In this document: positions 1-9,070 of the stretch, one piece after another | Position numbering within the stretch: position 1 is the stretch's first letter | Layout of the letters: each line of letters starts with the position of its first letter | Source of the DNA: Membranihabitans marinus | GTDB lineage: Bacteria > Bacteroidota > Bacteroidia > Chitinophagales > Saprospiraceae | Direction of reading: 5' to 3' | Assembly: GCF_019802045.1 (NCBI RefSeq) | Contig: NZ_JAHVHU010000007.1 | Location: 268,436-332,435, forward strand | Length of the DNA stretch: 64,000 nt | Notes under the pieces: generated by a model | The model's input: only the letters and a program-made list of their open reading frames with translations | Database searches by the model: none | Told to the model about the DNA's origin: nothing | Position numbers and translations under genes: made by a program

Positions 1-448
1 TCAGGCAACCGTCATTATGTTTATTTGCAACCACTGTCCATATGTGATTCATTTGATCCGAGACATTGTAGATACCGCTGAAGAGTATATGGAAAAAGGC
101 GTTCGGTTTGTGGCGATTAGTCCCAATGATGTAGAGAATTACCCCGATGATAGCCCGGATCGCATGGCCCTTATTGCTAAGGTTCTGCAATTTCCGTTTC
201 CTTATCTTTTCGATGAAACGCAGGAGGTCGCGAAAGCTTATGATGCTGCGTGTACACCAGATTTTTATATTTTTGATCGGAAAATGGAATTGGCCTACCG
301 GGGACAGTATGATGATTCCAGGCCAAGTAAGGATGTGCCGGTCACGGGGAAAGATTTCAAAGCTGCACTAGATGCTGTTCTGGCAGGTGACCAGCCCTCG
401 GACAGGCAGGTTCCAAGTGGAGGATGTAATATTAAATGGAAAAAATAA
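1..448 (+). CDS. Thioredoxin-like (AhpC/TSA-fold) protein, 5' end outside the window
   Basis: The open frame already runs in at the left edge (codons from base 2 read QATVIM), so the true start lies upstream. The visible 149 residues have a thioredoxin-fold layout: a CNHCPYV segment directly after a hydrophobic beta strand, where redoxins carry their active-site cysteines, then a strand reading FVAISPND and the cis-proline-type segment ACTPDFYIFD. The C-terminal DSRPSKDVPVTG stretch is typical of the 'thioredoxin family protein' group of about 180-200 residues. It probably acts as a cytoplasmic thiol oxidoreductase or peroxiredoxin-like protein; no signal peptide can be judged because the N-terminus is missing. 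Family assignment is good, the substrate unknown. Confidence 0.8.
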   Translation, partial: QATVIMFICNHCPYVIHLIRDIVDTAEEYMEKGVRFVAISPNDVENYPDDSPDRMALIAKVLQFPFPYLFDETQEVAKAYDAACTPDFYIFDRKMELAYRGQYDDSRPSKDVPVTGKDFKAALDAVLAGDQPSDRQVPSGGCNIKWKK

Positions 449-473
449 AAGCTGATAACAAGGAAGCTCAAAG

Positions 474-553
474 CAAGGAAGCTGAAAGCTCAAAGCTCAA
501 AGTCCTAAGCTTAAAGCAAGGAAGCTGAAAGCTCAAAGTCCTAAGCTTAAAGC
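474..553. repeat. Short direct repeat, two and a part copies
   Basis: A unit of about 36 bases beginning CAAGGAAGCTGAAAGCTC and ending CCTAAGCTTAAAG occurs twice in tandem (from about 474 and from 517). The first copy carries an extra CTCAAAG heptamer, and a degraded third start follows after 553. It lies between two genes and contains no start codon in a useful frame. Such AAGCTGAAAGCTC-rich purine repeats look like replication-slippage products; no function is claimed. Confidence 0.6.
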
Positions 554-603
554 AAGAGAGCTCAAATCATAAATCCAGAAATTGCTACGTAAATAAGAAG
601 ACT

Positions 604-1104
604 ATGAAACAAATCGCACTTTTATTTCCCCTTACATTTTTGCTCCTGATGGGGCAGAGTTGCCAATCGGGGTCAGAATCAAATTCGGGTGAAAAGGAAG
701 GTCTCTTCGCCCAAAAAAAAACCAACGAATACACCATGATCGAACAAGGTCCGGTGTATTCTTTTACGGTAGTACCCGATAAATATGATAACTGCAGAGC
801 CGTGTTCGCATTGTCCGAGGATGATCTGACGTCTGAACGGTTTATCTTTGCTACTGATCTGCGGAAGTCCGCAGTTTTAGCGATGGATGGCCGGTTGATT
901 GAACTGGAACTTTTCACAAAGCGCACCGTAGATCTTTCCGCCCAGTTTTATAAATATGAAGGGAAAGGCTACTCTGTCGATTTGGAAATTCGTAAATCTG
1001 AGGTTATCGGGAATAACCTCAAGAAGGTACGCGGCCAATTGAAAATCTTTAGCGAAAGTGGTTTTCGGGATGTTTTTTACATCATGGGAGAAATAAAATG
1101 CTGA
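604..1104 (+). CDS. Putative lipoprotein of unknown function
   Basis: A 166-residue protein starting with a lysine, a hydrophobic stretch (ALLFPLTFLLLMG) and a cysteine at residue 20 (GQSC), which looks like a lipoprotein signal peptide with a slightly irregular lipobox. The mature part begins with a Ser/Gly/Glu-rich linker and then a compact, mixed-charge domain without a motif I recognise. It probably sits in the periplasm or on the outer membrane. The start at 604 gives the complete signal peptide. No operon partner is obvious: about 155 bases of repeat-containing DNA precede it and 257 bases follow. Confidence 0.55.
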   Translation: MKQIALLFPLTFLLLMGQSCQSGSESNSGEKEGLFAQKKTNEYTMIEQGPVYSFTVVPDKYDNCRAVFALSEDDLTSERFIFATDLRKSAVLAMDGRLIELELFTKRTVDLSAQFYKYEGKGYSVDLEIRKSEVIGNNLKKVRGQLKIFSESGFRDVFYIMGEIKC

Positions 1105-1361
1105 TACATCCCGGAATCTTATTTGATATGTGTGAATAATTCTGCAAATTTCGTATTTTGTCGGTTTCCTGTGAACAGCAAGGGTAATATTACTTTTTTT
1201 TCATAATGTAGTTCCCGCTGTTTATGGATATAGGACCCGTCGCGGGGCTGACCCGGACGAGATGAATTAATTATTTTAAGCCCGATGCCATGCATTGGGA
1301 AAAGGAAATCTGCTCTTACATTGGAATATTTCAGATGTGAGAAAGAGTAAAATCACAAATC

Positions 1362-2681
1362 ATGCAGGATCAAACCAATAAAAAAACAAACAATCCGGGA
1401 CGTCGTACTTTTATTAAAACAGCCGGGACGACCCTGGCAGCTACTGCCGTGGGAATGAATATGGCCTATGGCAGAGGACCGTCAGCTGAAGAGGATGGAA
1501 TCCTTAAGGTCGGATTAATCGGATGTGGAGGCCGGGGTACCGGTGCCGCCGTGCAGGCATTGACGGCCGATAGCAAGACCAGGCTCACCGCCATGGGGGA
1601 TGTATTTGAAGATCACCTGAACCAGTCTTATTCAGCGATCAAAGAAGAAATGGGTGACCAGGTAACGGTCGCAGACAGTCATAAATTTATTGGTTTTGAT
1701 GCGTATCAAAAAGTTATCGATTCCGGTGTAGATGTAGTATTACTGACCACACCACCCGTTTTCCGACCGGGCCAATTTGAAGCTGCCATCGCGGCCGGCA
1801 AGCATGTGTTTTGTGAAAAGCCTATGGCTGTTGACCCGGCCGGAGTGCGGAAAGTCCTGAAAGCAGCGCAGACCGCTAAAGAAAAAAGATTGTCAGTGTT
1901 GGCTGGATTCTGTTATCGGTATGATGCGGTAAATATGGCTGCTTATGAGCAGATCCATCAGGGAATCGTCGGTGATATTCATTGCGTAACGACCAAACGA
2001 TTTGGTGGTGAGTTGTGGTCCAAACCACGACAACCAGGTTGGTCTGATATGGAATACCAATTGCGGAATTGGCTGTATTATGATTGGTTGTCCGGTGATT
2101 TTATCACAGAACAAGCGGTTCACAGTCTGGACCTGATGGCCTGGGCACTGGGTGACCGGGTTCCGGTCAAAGCCATTGGAACCGGCGGTCGACAAAAGCG
2201 AGTTGATCCGATTTATGGAAATATCTACGACCATTTTGCGATCGAATATGAATACGAAGATGGCGTCAAAGGAATTCATATGTGCCGTCAACAATCCGGA
2301 ACCAAAGGAAGTAACACCGTCGATGTTTTCGGAACCAAAGGACATGCCTATGTCAAACCCGCTGCTGAAGCGCGAATTTCGGGTCAGCAAAACTGGCAGT
2401 TTGAAGGCCAGCGGAATAACATGTACCAACATGAACACGATCTGTTCTTTGATGCCATACGGAAGGATAAACCCATGAACGATGGTGTCTGGATGGCCCA
2501 CAGCTCTATGCTGGCTATTCTGGGGCGTATGGTCGGCTACAGCGGACAAGAAATCAGCTGGGAACAGGCGATGAATTCAGATATGCACATTGGGCCCGAT
2601 TTCGAAGATTATGCATTTGATCTTCAGTGGCCGATGTCTCCGGTGCCGGTGCCGGGTAAGACGAAAGTACTGAAAAGCTAG
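1362..2681 (+). CDS. Tat-exported Gfo/Idh/MocA-family oxidoreductase
   Basis: A 439-residue protein with a twin-arginine signal (R14-R15 in GRRTFIKTAG, then an Ala/Thr-rich hydrophobic stretch). A Rossmann nucleotide-binding site follows at about residues 50-61 (VGLIGCGGRGTG), and the family's EKP motif is at E152-K153-P154 (CEKPMAVD). This is the standard layout for NAD(P)-dependent sugar or glycoside dehydrogenases of the Gfo/Idh/MocA superfamily, folded with cofactor before Tat export. The next gene encodes a DUF1080 protein; in other Bacteroidota such pairs belong to 3-keto-glycoside metabolism, where an oxidoreductase oxidises a sugar at C3 and DUF1080 enzymes cleave the 3-keto product. 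That role is inference here. Length is normal for exported members. Confidence 0.85.
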   Translation: MQDQTNKKTNNPGRRTFIKTAGTTLAATAVGMNMAYGRGPSAEEDGILKVGLIGCGGRGTGAAVQALTADSKTRLTAMGDVFEDHLNQSYSAIKEEMGDQVTVADSHKFIGFDAYQKVIDSGVDVVLLTTPPVFRPGQFEAAIAAGKHVFCEKPMAVDPAGVRKVLKAAQTAKEKRLSVLAGFCYRYDAVNMAAYEQIHQGIVGDIHCVTTKRFGGELWSKPRQPGWSDMEYQLRNWLYYDWLSGDFITEQAVHSLDLMAWALGDRVPVKAIGTGGRQKRVDPIYGNIYDHFAIEYEYEDGVKGIHMCRQQSGTKGSNTVDVFGTKGHAYVKPAAEARISGQQNWQFEGQRNNMYQHEHDLFFDAIRKDKPMNDGVWMAHSSMLAILGRMVGYSGQEISWEQAMNSDMHIGPDFEDYAFDLQWPMSPVPVPGKTKVLKS

Positions 2682-3037
2682 CATCGGTTTCATCGGGAAA
2701 GTAATTGATAAAATATGAAACTCAAATAAATATAATGGGTTCAGGCACAAATAAAACGAACCCTCTGAAGAGTGACTGGACAGATTTTGGATGCAATTGA
2801 CTTTTGAAAAAATAAAGCAGTTGGTTTAAACGAAGTAGTTAGCGGAATTTGGGGACTGGCCTTGTTCGGCATGAACCAGTAGTAGAAAATGACATGACGA
2901 CGAATTGCACCTTGCTCTCAAACACTGACAAGTCTCATACTTCCCCTGAAAATCATTTAACTTCATTAGTACATCTTCCTCTCCCTATAAAATTTTATCC
3001 AAGACGCTGACAGGTAAATGGCAAATCAAAAATAACT
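2682..3037. other. 356-base intergenic gap
   Basis: No coding potential, hairpin or recognisable repeat stands out here. It presumably carries the promoter of the DUF1080 gene, but no convincing -33/-7 pair could be picked by eye. Confidence 0.4.
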
Positions 3038-3787
3038 ATGAAACACAATACACTTTACTTTTTTCTTATCCTTTTTACCACGTTGGTTTATTCTTCACAA
3101 GCCCAGGAATATTTATTCGATTTTGGCGAAGTTATTCCATTGGCCAATGCACTTGAAGAAACCGATAAGGGTAAGACGGAACCAATCCAATGGTACAATG
3201 TCAATACCGAAAAAGAGACCTGGGACCACCGCGACAGCATTTTGGTTTGTTACGGAAACCCCATCGGCGTGGTACGGAGTGGTCGGCAGTTTGAGAATTA
3301 CATGCTGCACGTCGAGTGGAAACACATGGAAGCCGGCGGGAATTCAGGAATGTTTATGTGGAGCAGTGCGGTACCTGGTAAAAACCGTCTGCCCAATGGC
3401 GTAGAAGTACAAATGTTGGAACTCGATTGGGTGAAGTTAAATACCCGAAATGGTAAGGAACCGCCGATTGCTTATGTGCATGGTGAGATGTGGGGTGTGG
3501 GTGATGTGGTCACCACGCCGGATAATCCCCGGGGCGTACGAAGTAAATCCATCGAGAACCGATGCAAAGGAAAAGGGGAGTGGAATACCTACGATGTGGT
3601 CTGCGTGGATGGTACCATCAAGTTGTCCGTCAATGGAAAATTTGTGAACGGAATCAGCGAATCCACCCAGCGGAAAGGGTATATGTGTCTCGAATCTGAA
3701 GGTGCTGAAATCCATTTCCGGAATCTGAAGGTCATCGAATTGCCGGGTGGACTGGCGGAGGAGGTCGAGTCTCTTCCTAATGAGTGA
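3038..3787 (+). CDS. DUF1080 (3-keto-disaccharide hydrolase-type) secreted protein
   Basis: A 249-residue protein with a Sec signal peptide (hydrophobic LYFFLILFTTLVY, predicted cleavage after SSQAQ near residue 23). The body is a concanavalin-like jelly-roll of the DUF1080 family; recognisable signatures are NYMLHVEWKH, GNSGMFMWS, VEVQMLELD, the WNTYDVVCVDG strand and the final IHFRNLKVIEL strand. Characterised family members hydrolyse 3-keto-glycosides, and it follows a Gfo/Idh/MocA oxidoreductase, which fits a periplasmic two-step route. The family call is firm, the substrate unknown. Confidence 0.85.
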   Translation: MKHNTLYFFLILFTTLVYSSQAQEYLFDFGEVIPLANALEETDKGKTEPIQWYNVNTEKETWDHRDSILVCYGNPIGVVRSGRQFENYMLHVEWKHMEAGGNSGMFMWSSAVPGKNRLPNGVEVQMLELDWVKLNTRNGKEPPIAYVHGEMWGVGDVVTTPDNPRGVRSKSIENRCKGKGEWNTYDVVCVDGTIKLSVNGKFVNGISESTQRKGYMCLESEGAEIHFRNLKVIELPGGLAEEVESLPNE

Positions 3788-3996
3788 CTTTTAAAAAGTA
3801 ATGCAAGCGGAACGATGTTTGTCAAGTTAATAGCTGAGATAAACGCTTTAGAATTATTGTCATAGAAAGACCTCAATCTTTGGCATGCTTCTGAATTCAA
3901 ATGGTATAAGTCAAAACCCATGAATTTTACAGGTTAAGAGTAGTTGGTTTAGATCGTTGGCTAAAATTTACTTTCGGAACAGAGGCTCCATCCTCT

Positions 3997-5298
3997 TTAG
4001 TACAGGTTGGCTAAGCGGTACATCAACACCGCCGCCCGCTTTGCCTGCACAGGAATTTTACTCAGGTCGCCCGTTTCATGGATGGTGTGCGCCCCGGCTC
4101 CACTCATCCCCAGACCATCCACCGCCATATCCACCAGGCCTGAAGTAAACGAAATGTCCGCAGCCCCGGCATTTCTGGGGTCTACCGCTGTAACGGGTCC
4201 AAATCCCAGATCCTCGCTCACGGTGCTGTACAAGTGGAGGAGTTTCTGGTTTCCTGCAGTAGATGGCAATGGCGGGTATCCTGCTCTACTGAATGTCAAT
4301 TCAGCTGTTGTTCCCGGGTAATTATTCGATGCGATTCTGAGCATGATCTTTTGAGCTCTTTCTAATTGTTCCGGAGACACCGCCCGGAGATCACCGGATA
4401 CCTTGGCTTCCTGAGCCACCACATTACTCTTTCCGAAAGCGGTTCCCTGGCTTTGTTCGGAATCATACGAGGTTGTCGTTCCACCCACAATGACGCCGGG
4501 ATTGAAGGTGAGATTTTTTTCATTAGTAAGTTCTTGATAAAAAGTGTTGAGAATCCGGGATGCCTCGTAGATGGCTCCGACGCCAACACCATCCGTAAAT
4601 ACCTGTGAAGAGTGGGCTGGTGTACCGGAAACCTGTAGCGTCCACCCGGTCCAGCCTCTTCTGGATACTACCAGTGTTTCCGGGTTTCCGTCCGCGTTTT
4701 CAAAAGCCAGCGCAATGTCCGCCCGCTGAGCTCCATCGGTGAGTGCTTTTTTTGAAAGTTCAATCGGACGGCCGCTGTGCTCCTCATCCCCGGTAAGAAC
4801 CACTTCGATCTGCATATCGTGAAGCAGATTGGCTTCTTTTAGTGCTCTTAGGGCCATCAGGATAATCACATTGCCGCCCTTCATATCTGATACTCCGGGT
4901 CCCTTCATAATGCTATCGTTCACCATGACAAGAGATTGAAACGGACTTTCTGGTTCAAAAACCGTATCCAAATGGCCGATCAACAGTAGTCGCGGTCCCG
5001 TGGTTCCATGGGTCCGCGCCACGACGTGGCCTGCTCGTTTGAACGCTGCTCCGTCGATCCATTGGGTTTCCATCCCCAGCTTTTCAAATTCCGTGATATA
5101 TACATCTCCCACCCGTCGGACTCCTTCAAAGTTCATCGTCCCGCTGTTGATGTTCACGGTCTTTTCCAGTACGGAAATATAATAGGCTGTTTCTTGGTCA
5201 ATGGTCAGAAGCATAGCTTCTTCGGTTTGGTTAATTTGACTCCACATCGTGCTGGAGAAAAATAATGATAAAAAGTATGCTATCAATGGGCTTCGCAT
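3997..5298 (-). CDS. M20-family metallopeptidase (carboxypeptidase G2-like), secreted
   Basis: A 433-residue protein beginning with a signal peptide (PLIAYFLSLFFSSTMWS). The M20 metal-site pattern is complete: H109-x-D111 in IGHLDTV, D138 in GPGVSDMKGG, the E172-E173 pair in GDEEHSG and a late histidine near residues 404-407 (GAHTIHETG). The lid/dimerisation domain lies between about 215 and 330. It should be a two-zinc exopeptidase removing amino acids from peptides or N-acyl compounds in the periplasm. It is transcribed convergently to the DUF1080 gene and divergently from the MFS gene, with only about 115 bases to the preferred MFS start. Confidence 0.88.
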   Translation of the reverse strand: MRSPLIAYFLSLFFSSTMWSQINQTEEAMLLTIDQETAYYISVLEKTVNINSGTMNFEGVRRVGDVYITEFEKLGMETQWIDGAAFKRAGHVVARTHGTTGPRLLLIGHLDTVFEPESPFQSLVMVNDSIMKGPGVSDMKGGNVIILMALRALKEANLLHDMQIEVVLTGDEEHSGRPIELSKKALTDGAQRADIALAFENADGNPETLVVSRRGWTGWTLQVSGTPAHSSQVFTDGVGVGAIYEASRILNTFYQELTNEKNLTFNPGVIVGGTTTSYDSEQSQGTAFGKSNVVAQEAKVSGDLRAVSPEQLERAQKIMLRIASNNYPGTTAELTFSRAGYPPLPSTAGNQKLLHLYSTVSEDLGFGPVTAVDPRNAGAADISFTSGLVDMAVDGLGMSGAGAHTIHETGDLSKIPVQAKRAAVLMYRLANLY

Positions 5299-5412
5299 GG
5301 TCTGGTGTCGTATGTTAAAAAATGAAAATACACATTTTTGATCATTTCCTTAAATTTTTTATATCACCTCGTTTGGTTACTTTTGCTCGATACGGGAAAA
5401 AAAACCAACATA

Positions 5413-6603
5413 TTGAAGCCTTTTTCCACCTGGTCCAGATCTGGTTTGTTGCTGTTTCTGGGCATCATACTTATTTCTTTCAATCTACGTCCCGGATTCA
5501 CCAGCGTTGGTGCGATACTGGGATTGATCCAGGATGATCTGGGGATGACCCATACCCAATTGGGTCTGCTGACGACCTTGCCTTTGCTGGCATTTTCGAC
5601 AGCGTCCTTGTTTACCTCTCGACTGACACGATGGGTGGGCTTTGAAATGACCCTGATGATCGGGGTGGTGATGATCGGCTCCGGGACTATTCTGAGGGGT
5701 CTGGGTGGTATTTATTTGTTGTATGTGGCGACGGTGATTATGGGTGGAGGCATTGCGATATGCAATGTTGCGCTCATTCCATTGATAAAAAACCGCCTCG
5801 ACCAGCACGCTGCTATGGTGACCGCAACCTATACGCTGGGTATGAGTGTATTCTCGGCGCTGGGATCGGGGGTGACAGCACCCCTTTCGGTGAATCTTCA
5901 GTGGGGGTGGCGCGGTGGATTAATGATCTGGGCGGTGTTGACTTTGATTACGATACCGGTATGGATGATTCAATTAAAATCACGCTATGCACCGAAGAAC
6001 CAAAACGCACATACGGTGAAAGGGTTAAATTTGTTAAAATATCGACGGGCCTGGCAGATCACCATCTTTATGGGTATTCAGTCGTTTATTTTTTACGCAT
6101 TAGCTTCGTGGGGGCCTGAGATATTAATTTCCAAAGGGTTTTCAATCGAAGAAAGTGGTTGGGCTATATTCTATATGCAAATAGTTTCACTGGGTGCAGT
6201 GTATGTCATGCCCATATTGGCAGATCGTCCCGGGTATCTTCGTTACTTGGTATTGATTATGGGAGCTACGTTTTTTCTGGCGTTTGGGTTGTTGTTGAGT
6301 TCGGAGCGCTGGGTGCTGTATCTGGCGTTGACGATTATGGCACAGGCCACCGGAGGTAGCATTAGCCTGTCTTATTATTTGATCAGCAAAAGCACGCAGA
6401 AAAGCGAGAACACGGTCAAATTATCAGGAATGGCGCAGTCGTTTGGGTATTATATAGCAGCGGGTGGCCCGTTTTTTGTCGGGTGGTTGTATGATATTAT
6501 CCAGGACTGGAACACTATTCTGATGTTGTTTTTTGGAGTAATTTGCTTTTACACGTACTTTAGCTGGATGTCTATCCGGGATGGTGTGGTGGAAACAGAT
6601 TAA
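5413..6603 (+). CDS. MFS transporter, CynX/NimT-like
   Basis: A twelve-helix major facilitator with the CynX-family N-terminal helix (ISFNLRPGFTSVG) and LPLLAFSTASLFTSRLTRW between helices 2 and 3. CynX-type carriers move cyanate, 2-nitroimidazole or similar small compounds; the substrate here is unknown. There is no ATG before the first helix. The open frame allows TTG starts at 5338, 5383 and 5413. I prefer 5413 because it gives a 396-residue protein, the usual family length, and because a TACTTTTG (-7-like) element at 5378-5385 would place transcription start just upstream. The 5338 start would add about 25 residues. Confidence 0.75.
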   Translation: MKPFSTWSRSGLLLFLGIILISFNLRPGFTSVGAILGLIQDDLGMTHTQLGLLTTLPLLAFSTASLFTSRLTRWVGFEMTLMIGVVMIGSGTILRGLGGIYLLYVATVIMGGGIAICNVALIPLIKNRLDQHAAMVTATYTLGMSVFSALGSGVTAPLSVNLQWGWRGGLMIWAVLTLITIPVWMIQLKSRYAPKNQNAHTVKGLNLLKYRRAWQITIFMGIQSFIFYALASWGPEILISKGFSIEESGWAIFYMQIVSLGAVYVMPILADRPGYLRYLVLIMGATFFLAFGLLLSSERWVLYLALTIMAQATGGSISLSYYLISKSTQKSENTVKLSGMAQSFGYYIAAGGPFFVGWLYDIIQDWNTILMLFFGVICFYTYFSWMSIRDGVVETD

Positions 6604-6629
6604 CCAAATTATGGATCAGAAGCGCTGCG

Positions 6630-7655
6630 TTACCTGCGAATTATTTTAACGATCCGATTATTTATTATTTCTGATAAATTCCAATAGTACAGCTTGGGGT
6701 CCGTGGTGCTGTAGAATTCAACCACAACAGCATCCATATCCTGGTGGTATCTTGCGAAGCTTTGGTATCCGGGCACCCACCCCGAATGCGCATAGTTATA
6801 TACCGAAGAATAAATGTCTTGTTCTCCGGGACCGAACACGGATCCATCGTTGAGTGCTCGAAGGAAAACCCCCACATCTTCTGCCGTAGCTAACATGCCA
6901 TGCTCGTCTTTTTTTAGATCAAAGGGGTGTCCTACATGATAGCCGCTCATCACATCGTCTATATTTACATCCCGGAGTGAACTGAAGGTGTGGTGAAGGT
7001 TCAGCGGCCTGAGAATTTCTTCCCGGATGTATTGAAAATTTTCATACCCCAGTACATCGTCCATTATTTTGTTGATTAGCAAATAATTGGTGTTGCAGTA
7101 TTCATAGTCTTCGCCGGGTTCAAAATTGGCTGGTTTGCCCTGTATCAATGCCAGACTTTCTTCATAGGTTTCGGTAGGAGCAGCCCAAAAGTTTGGGGCA
7201 TCTGTAAAATTGGGGATCCCGCTTCTGTGCCGGATCATCATTCTCAAAGTAATTTTCTCCGCATTTTCAATGCTTCCCACGAGTTCAGGTAAATATTCAG
7301 CGATCGTCTTGTCCAGAGAAAGCCGACCTTCTCGGACTAATTTGGTGACCGCTACGGCATCATAGAGCTTGCTAATGCTGGCTATCTTAAAAAGTGCCTG
7401 CGGTCTGGCCGGAATCTTAGATTCCCGGTTGTGCCAGCCACCGGTATAATACCGGGGTGGTTTGCCGGCTTGATCTATATAGACAATCATTCCGTCAAAC
7501 CCCTGATCGATGGCTTCGTCGACCTGTTCCTGAACGGTATCCGGAAGCGGACGTATCCAGGCTTTGACTAAAATCCAAGGTACAAAAAACATCGAACCGA
7601 TCGTTCCGATCAACAATGCGATTCTGATTATCCGTTTGACTTTCTTTTTTTTCAT
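6630..7655 (-). CDS. Serine hydrolase of the beta-lactamase class C/PBP4-like fold
   Basis: A 341-residue protein with a lysine-rich N-terminus followed by a single hydrophobic segment (about residues 10-30), so it is probably membrane-anchored or exported. The class C catalytic triad pattern is present: S93-x-x-K96 in KIASISKLYDA, a Tyr-x-Asn (YCN within EDYEYCNTNY) and an HSG motif near the C-terminus in place of KTG. Such proteins include D-Ala-D-Ala carboxypeptidases, esterases and beta-lactamases; this one cannot be assigned a substrate. It is convergent with the MFS gene, separated by 26 bases, with no partner gene on the same strand close by. Confidence 0.85.
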   Translation of the reverse strand: MKKKKVKRIIRIALLIGTIGSMFFVPWILVKAWIRPLPDTVQEQVDEAIDQGFDGMIVYIDQAGKPPRYYTGGWHNRESKIPARPQALFKIASISKLYDAVAVTKLVREGRLSLDKTIAEYLPELVGSIENAEKITLRMMIRHRSGIPNFTDAPNFWAAPTETYEESLALIQGKPANFEPGEDYEYCNTNYLLINKIMDDVLGYENFQYIREEILRPLNLHHTFSSLRDVNIDDVMSGYHVGHPFDLKKDEHGMLATAEDVGVFLRALNDGSVFGPGEQDIYSSVYNYAHSGWVPGYQSFARYHQDMDAVVVEFYSTTDPKLYYWNLSEIINNRIVKIIRR

Positions 7656-7839
7656 TCTATGTTAGAACCAAAGTTTGAGTTGAACCACCAGATAGCGGAG
7701 TTGTGGCATCTACCGAAAGAATCAACTTCAAGTAAAAACTGACTAGTGTACCAGAGGAGCTGCCGTATTTACCATATGAGCTCAGATGTGAGCCTAGCTT
7801 CTTAACTTTGTGGTGCGCTGGTGTTTTTCACGCTTTATT

Positions 7840-8175
7840 TTACAGTTCCTCCAATACGGACTTCCCCTTGGAAAGGTCTCCGGACGTCCATTCCCAGGTT
7901 TCGTGCAGCCGGATTTTTCCATTTTCTAATATTTCAGGTTTTGAGAAGCATATTCCGGTCATTAATCCGCCTTTTTTATTGACCTGATGATACCGCATTT
8001 CAATATTCCCCTGATCATCGACGAGTCCGATTAAATGGCCTTTTACAATTTCTCCCCCGCTGTATTGGGATGTTAAAATATTTCCGTTTTGCTTGTATTC
8101 AAAGATGGTTTGCGCAGAGGTTTCTCCGTTTTCTGTGTTTGCCACCGGACTAAATCTTTTGTTGTTGTAGTTCAT
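7840..8175 (-). CDS. Small conserved protein of the type often labelled 'N-acetylglutamate synthase'
   Basis: I place the start at the ATG at 8175 (MNYNNKRFSPV), giving 111 residues; the frame is open further upstream, but that part reads like non-coding sequence. The protein consists of short alternating beta strands (FEYKQNGNILTSQYSGG, GHLIGLVDDQGNIEMRYHQ, GKIRLHETWEW). This beta-rich pattern matches a small family that databases often name N-acetylglutamate synthase without experimental basis. I do not endorse that activity. It appears cytoplasmic and monocistronic. Confidence 0.6.
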   Translation of the reverse strand: MNYNNKRFSPVANTENGETSAQTIFEYKQNGNILTSQYSGGEIVKGHLIGLVDDQGNIEMRYHQVNKKGGLMTGICFSKPEILENGKIRLHETWEWTSGDLSKGKSVLEEL

Positions 8176-8473
8176 CTTTTTATGGACTTTGTAGGCAGTG
8201 GGCTTTATGATCTGAAGCCAATCAGCTACCCGGGGGTGTTTGCTGCTTACATTTGTACAGCAGCCGGGTTGTTGAGTGCTCTTGGATTGTAAATTACAAA
8301 TCATCCGGTAAGTCTGGAAATTTTCGGAAAAATTTTTAAGCCCCGGCAGGCTATTTTCTGTCGTGGGTATCATTTAAATAAGTTACGATGTAACCCTCAC
8401 CGCTCAACTTATTTTATGAGTTCGGAGTTATTTGTGTTTCCAGATCCTTATGGGTTCACGATTCACAGATTGA

Positions 8474-8517
8474 TCCAGGCGATTCGTCAGCGTGAAACGA
8501 TCTGGAAGCGCCTGGAT
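8474..8517. repeat. Inverted repeat at the 3' end of the mepB relic
   Basis: ATCCAGGCG at 8474-8482 pairs perfectly with CGCCTGGAT at 8509-8517, separated by 26 bases. It ends on the original mepB stop codon and could act as a weak terminator for that minus-strand gene, though there is no T-run. Confidence 0.35.
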
Positions 8518-9008
8518 TAAGTAGAATACTTATACAATTCGGTCACTTTTTGTAAATCAATCGAACTGTTTATTGTATAAAAATAATTCAGTTGCCATTT
8601 TTGAGTTCGTTCAGCTTATTTGCTTTTCACAGTATCCCAATTTGGATAAACTCTAAAAGCTCGTTTACCTTCTTTCTTTTCGGTTGAGAGAATTCCTCTT
8701 TTAATCAGCACAGATTTCGGGAAAACGAATTGCCCAAACTCGTTTTCCGTCCGCACGTTTACAGCAAAAAAATCAACTCGGTCCTTTTCGTTAAAAGGTT
8801 CAATCGGTCCACTTCCATTTCGTTTCCAAAAGGTAACAAATTGTCCGACTTTGTTTGGCGTTATTTTGGCATTTCTACTCAAAACATGCAGTCCATTAAG
8901 TTCAATTCGACAAGCATTATATTCTTTACTTTCAGTTTTAAAGTCCGAAATCTCAAGTGAGCATTTGTCATAGATTTCCGTTTTTATTTGGTATAGATTT
9001 TTGTCCAT
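8517..9008 (-). pseudogene. mepB: mepB-family gene interrupted by an in-frame TAA
   Basis: From the ATG at 9008 the frame encodes 130 residues of a MepB-family protein (GLHVLSRNAKITPNKVGQF, WKRNGSGPIEPF, FVFPKSVLIKRGI are family signatures) and stops with TAA at 8618-8616. The same frame then continues for another 33 codons beginning AERTQKWQLNYF and ends at 8517. MepB proteins normally end with a KQA-x-x-TQKWQL-x-YF segment and are about 160 residues long, so the TAA has most likely replaced a CAA glutamine codon. MepB is named after the third gene of the S. aureus mepRAB locus and has no firm biochemical function. The truncated product may or may not fold. Confidence 0.8.
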
Positions 9009-9070
9009 TTTATTTGATTTTTCAATTCACTTTGTTGCGTGTGGGTATTATGGCTACTGCTGCTGCTACT

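Noticed and set aside
1893..2549. Long open frame on the minus strand inside the oxidoreductase gene
   Set aside because: It is antisense to a gene with strong domain evidence and its translation shows no family features.
5008..5265. Plus-strand frames inside the M20 peptidase gene
   Set aside because: Shadows of the minus-strand gene, which has a complete metal-ligand set.
8176..8373. N-terminal extension of the small conserved protein at 7840
   Set aside because: The added 66 residues are cysteine- and proline-rich with no relation to the beta-rich core; the ATG at 8175 fits better.
8412..8520. Short plus-strand frame starting MSSELFVFPDPYG
   Set aside because: Only about 34 codons, partly overlapping an inverted repeat and the end of the mepB relic; no family recognised.
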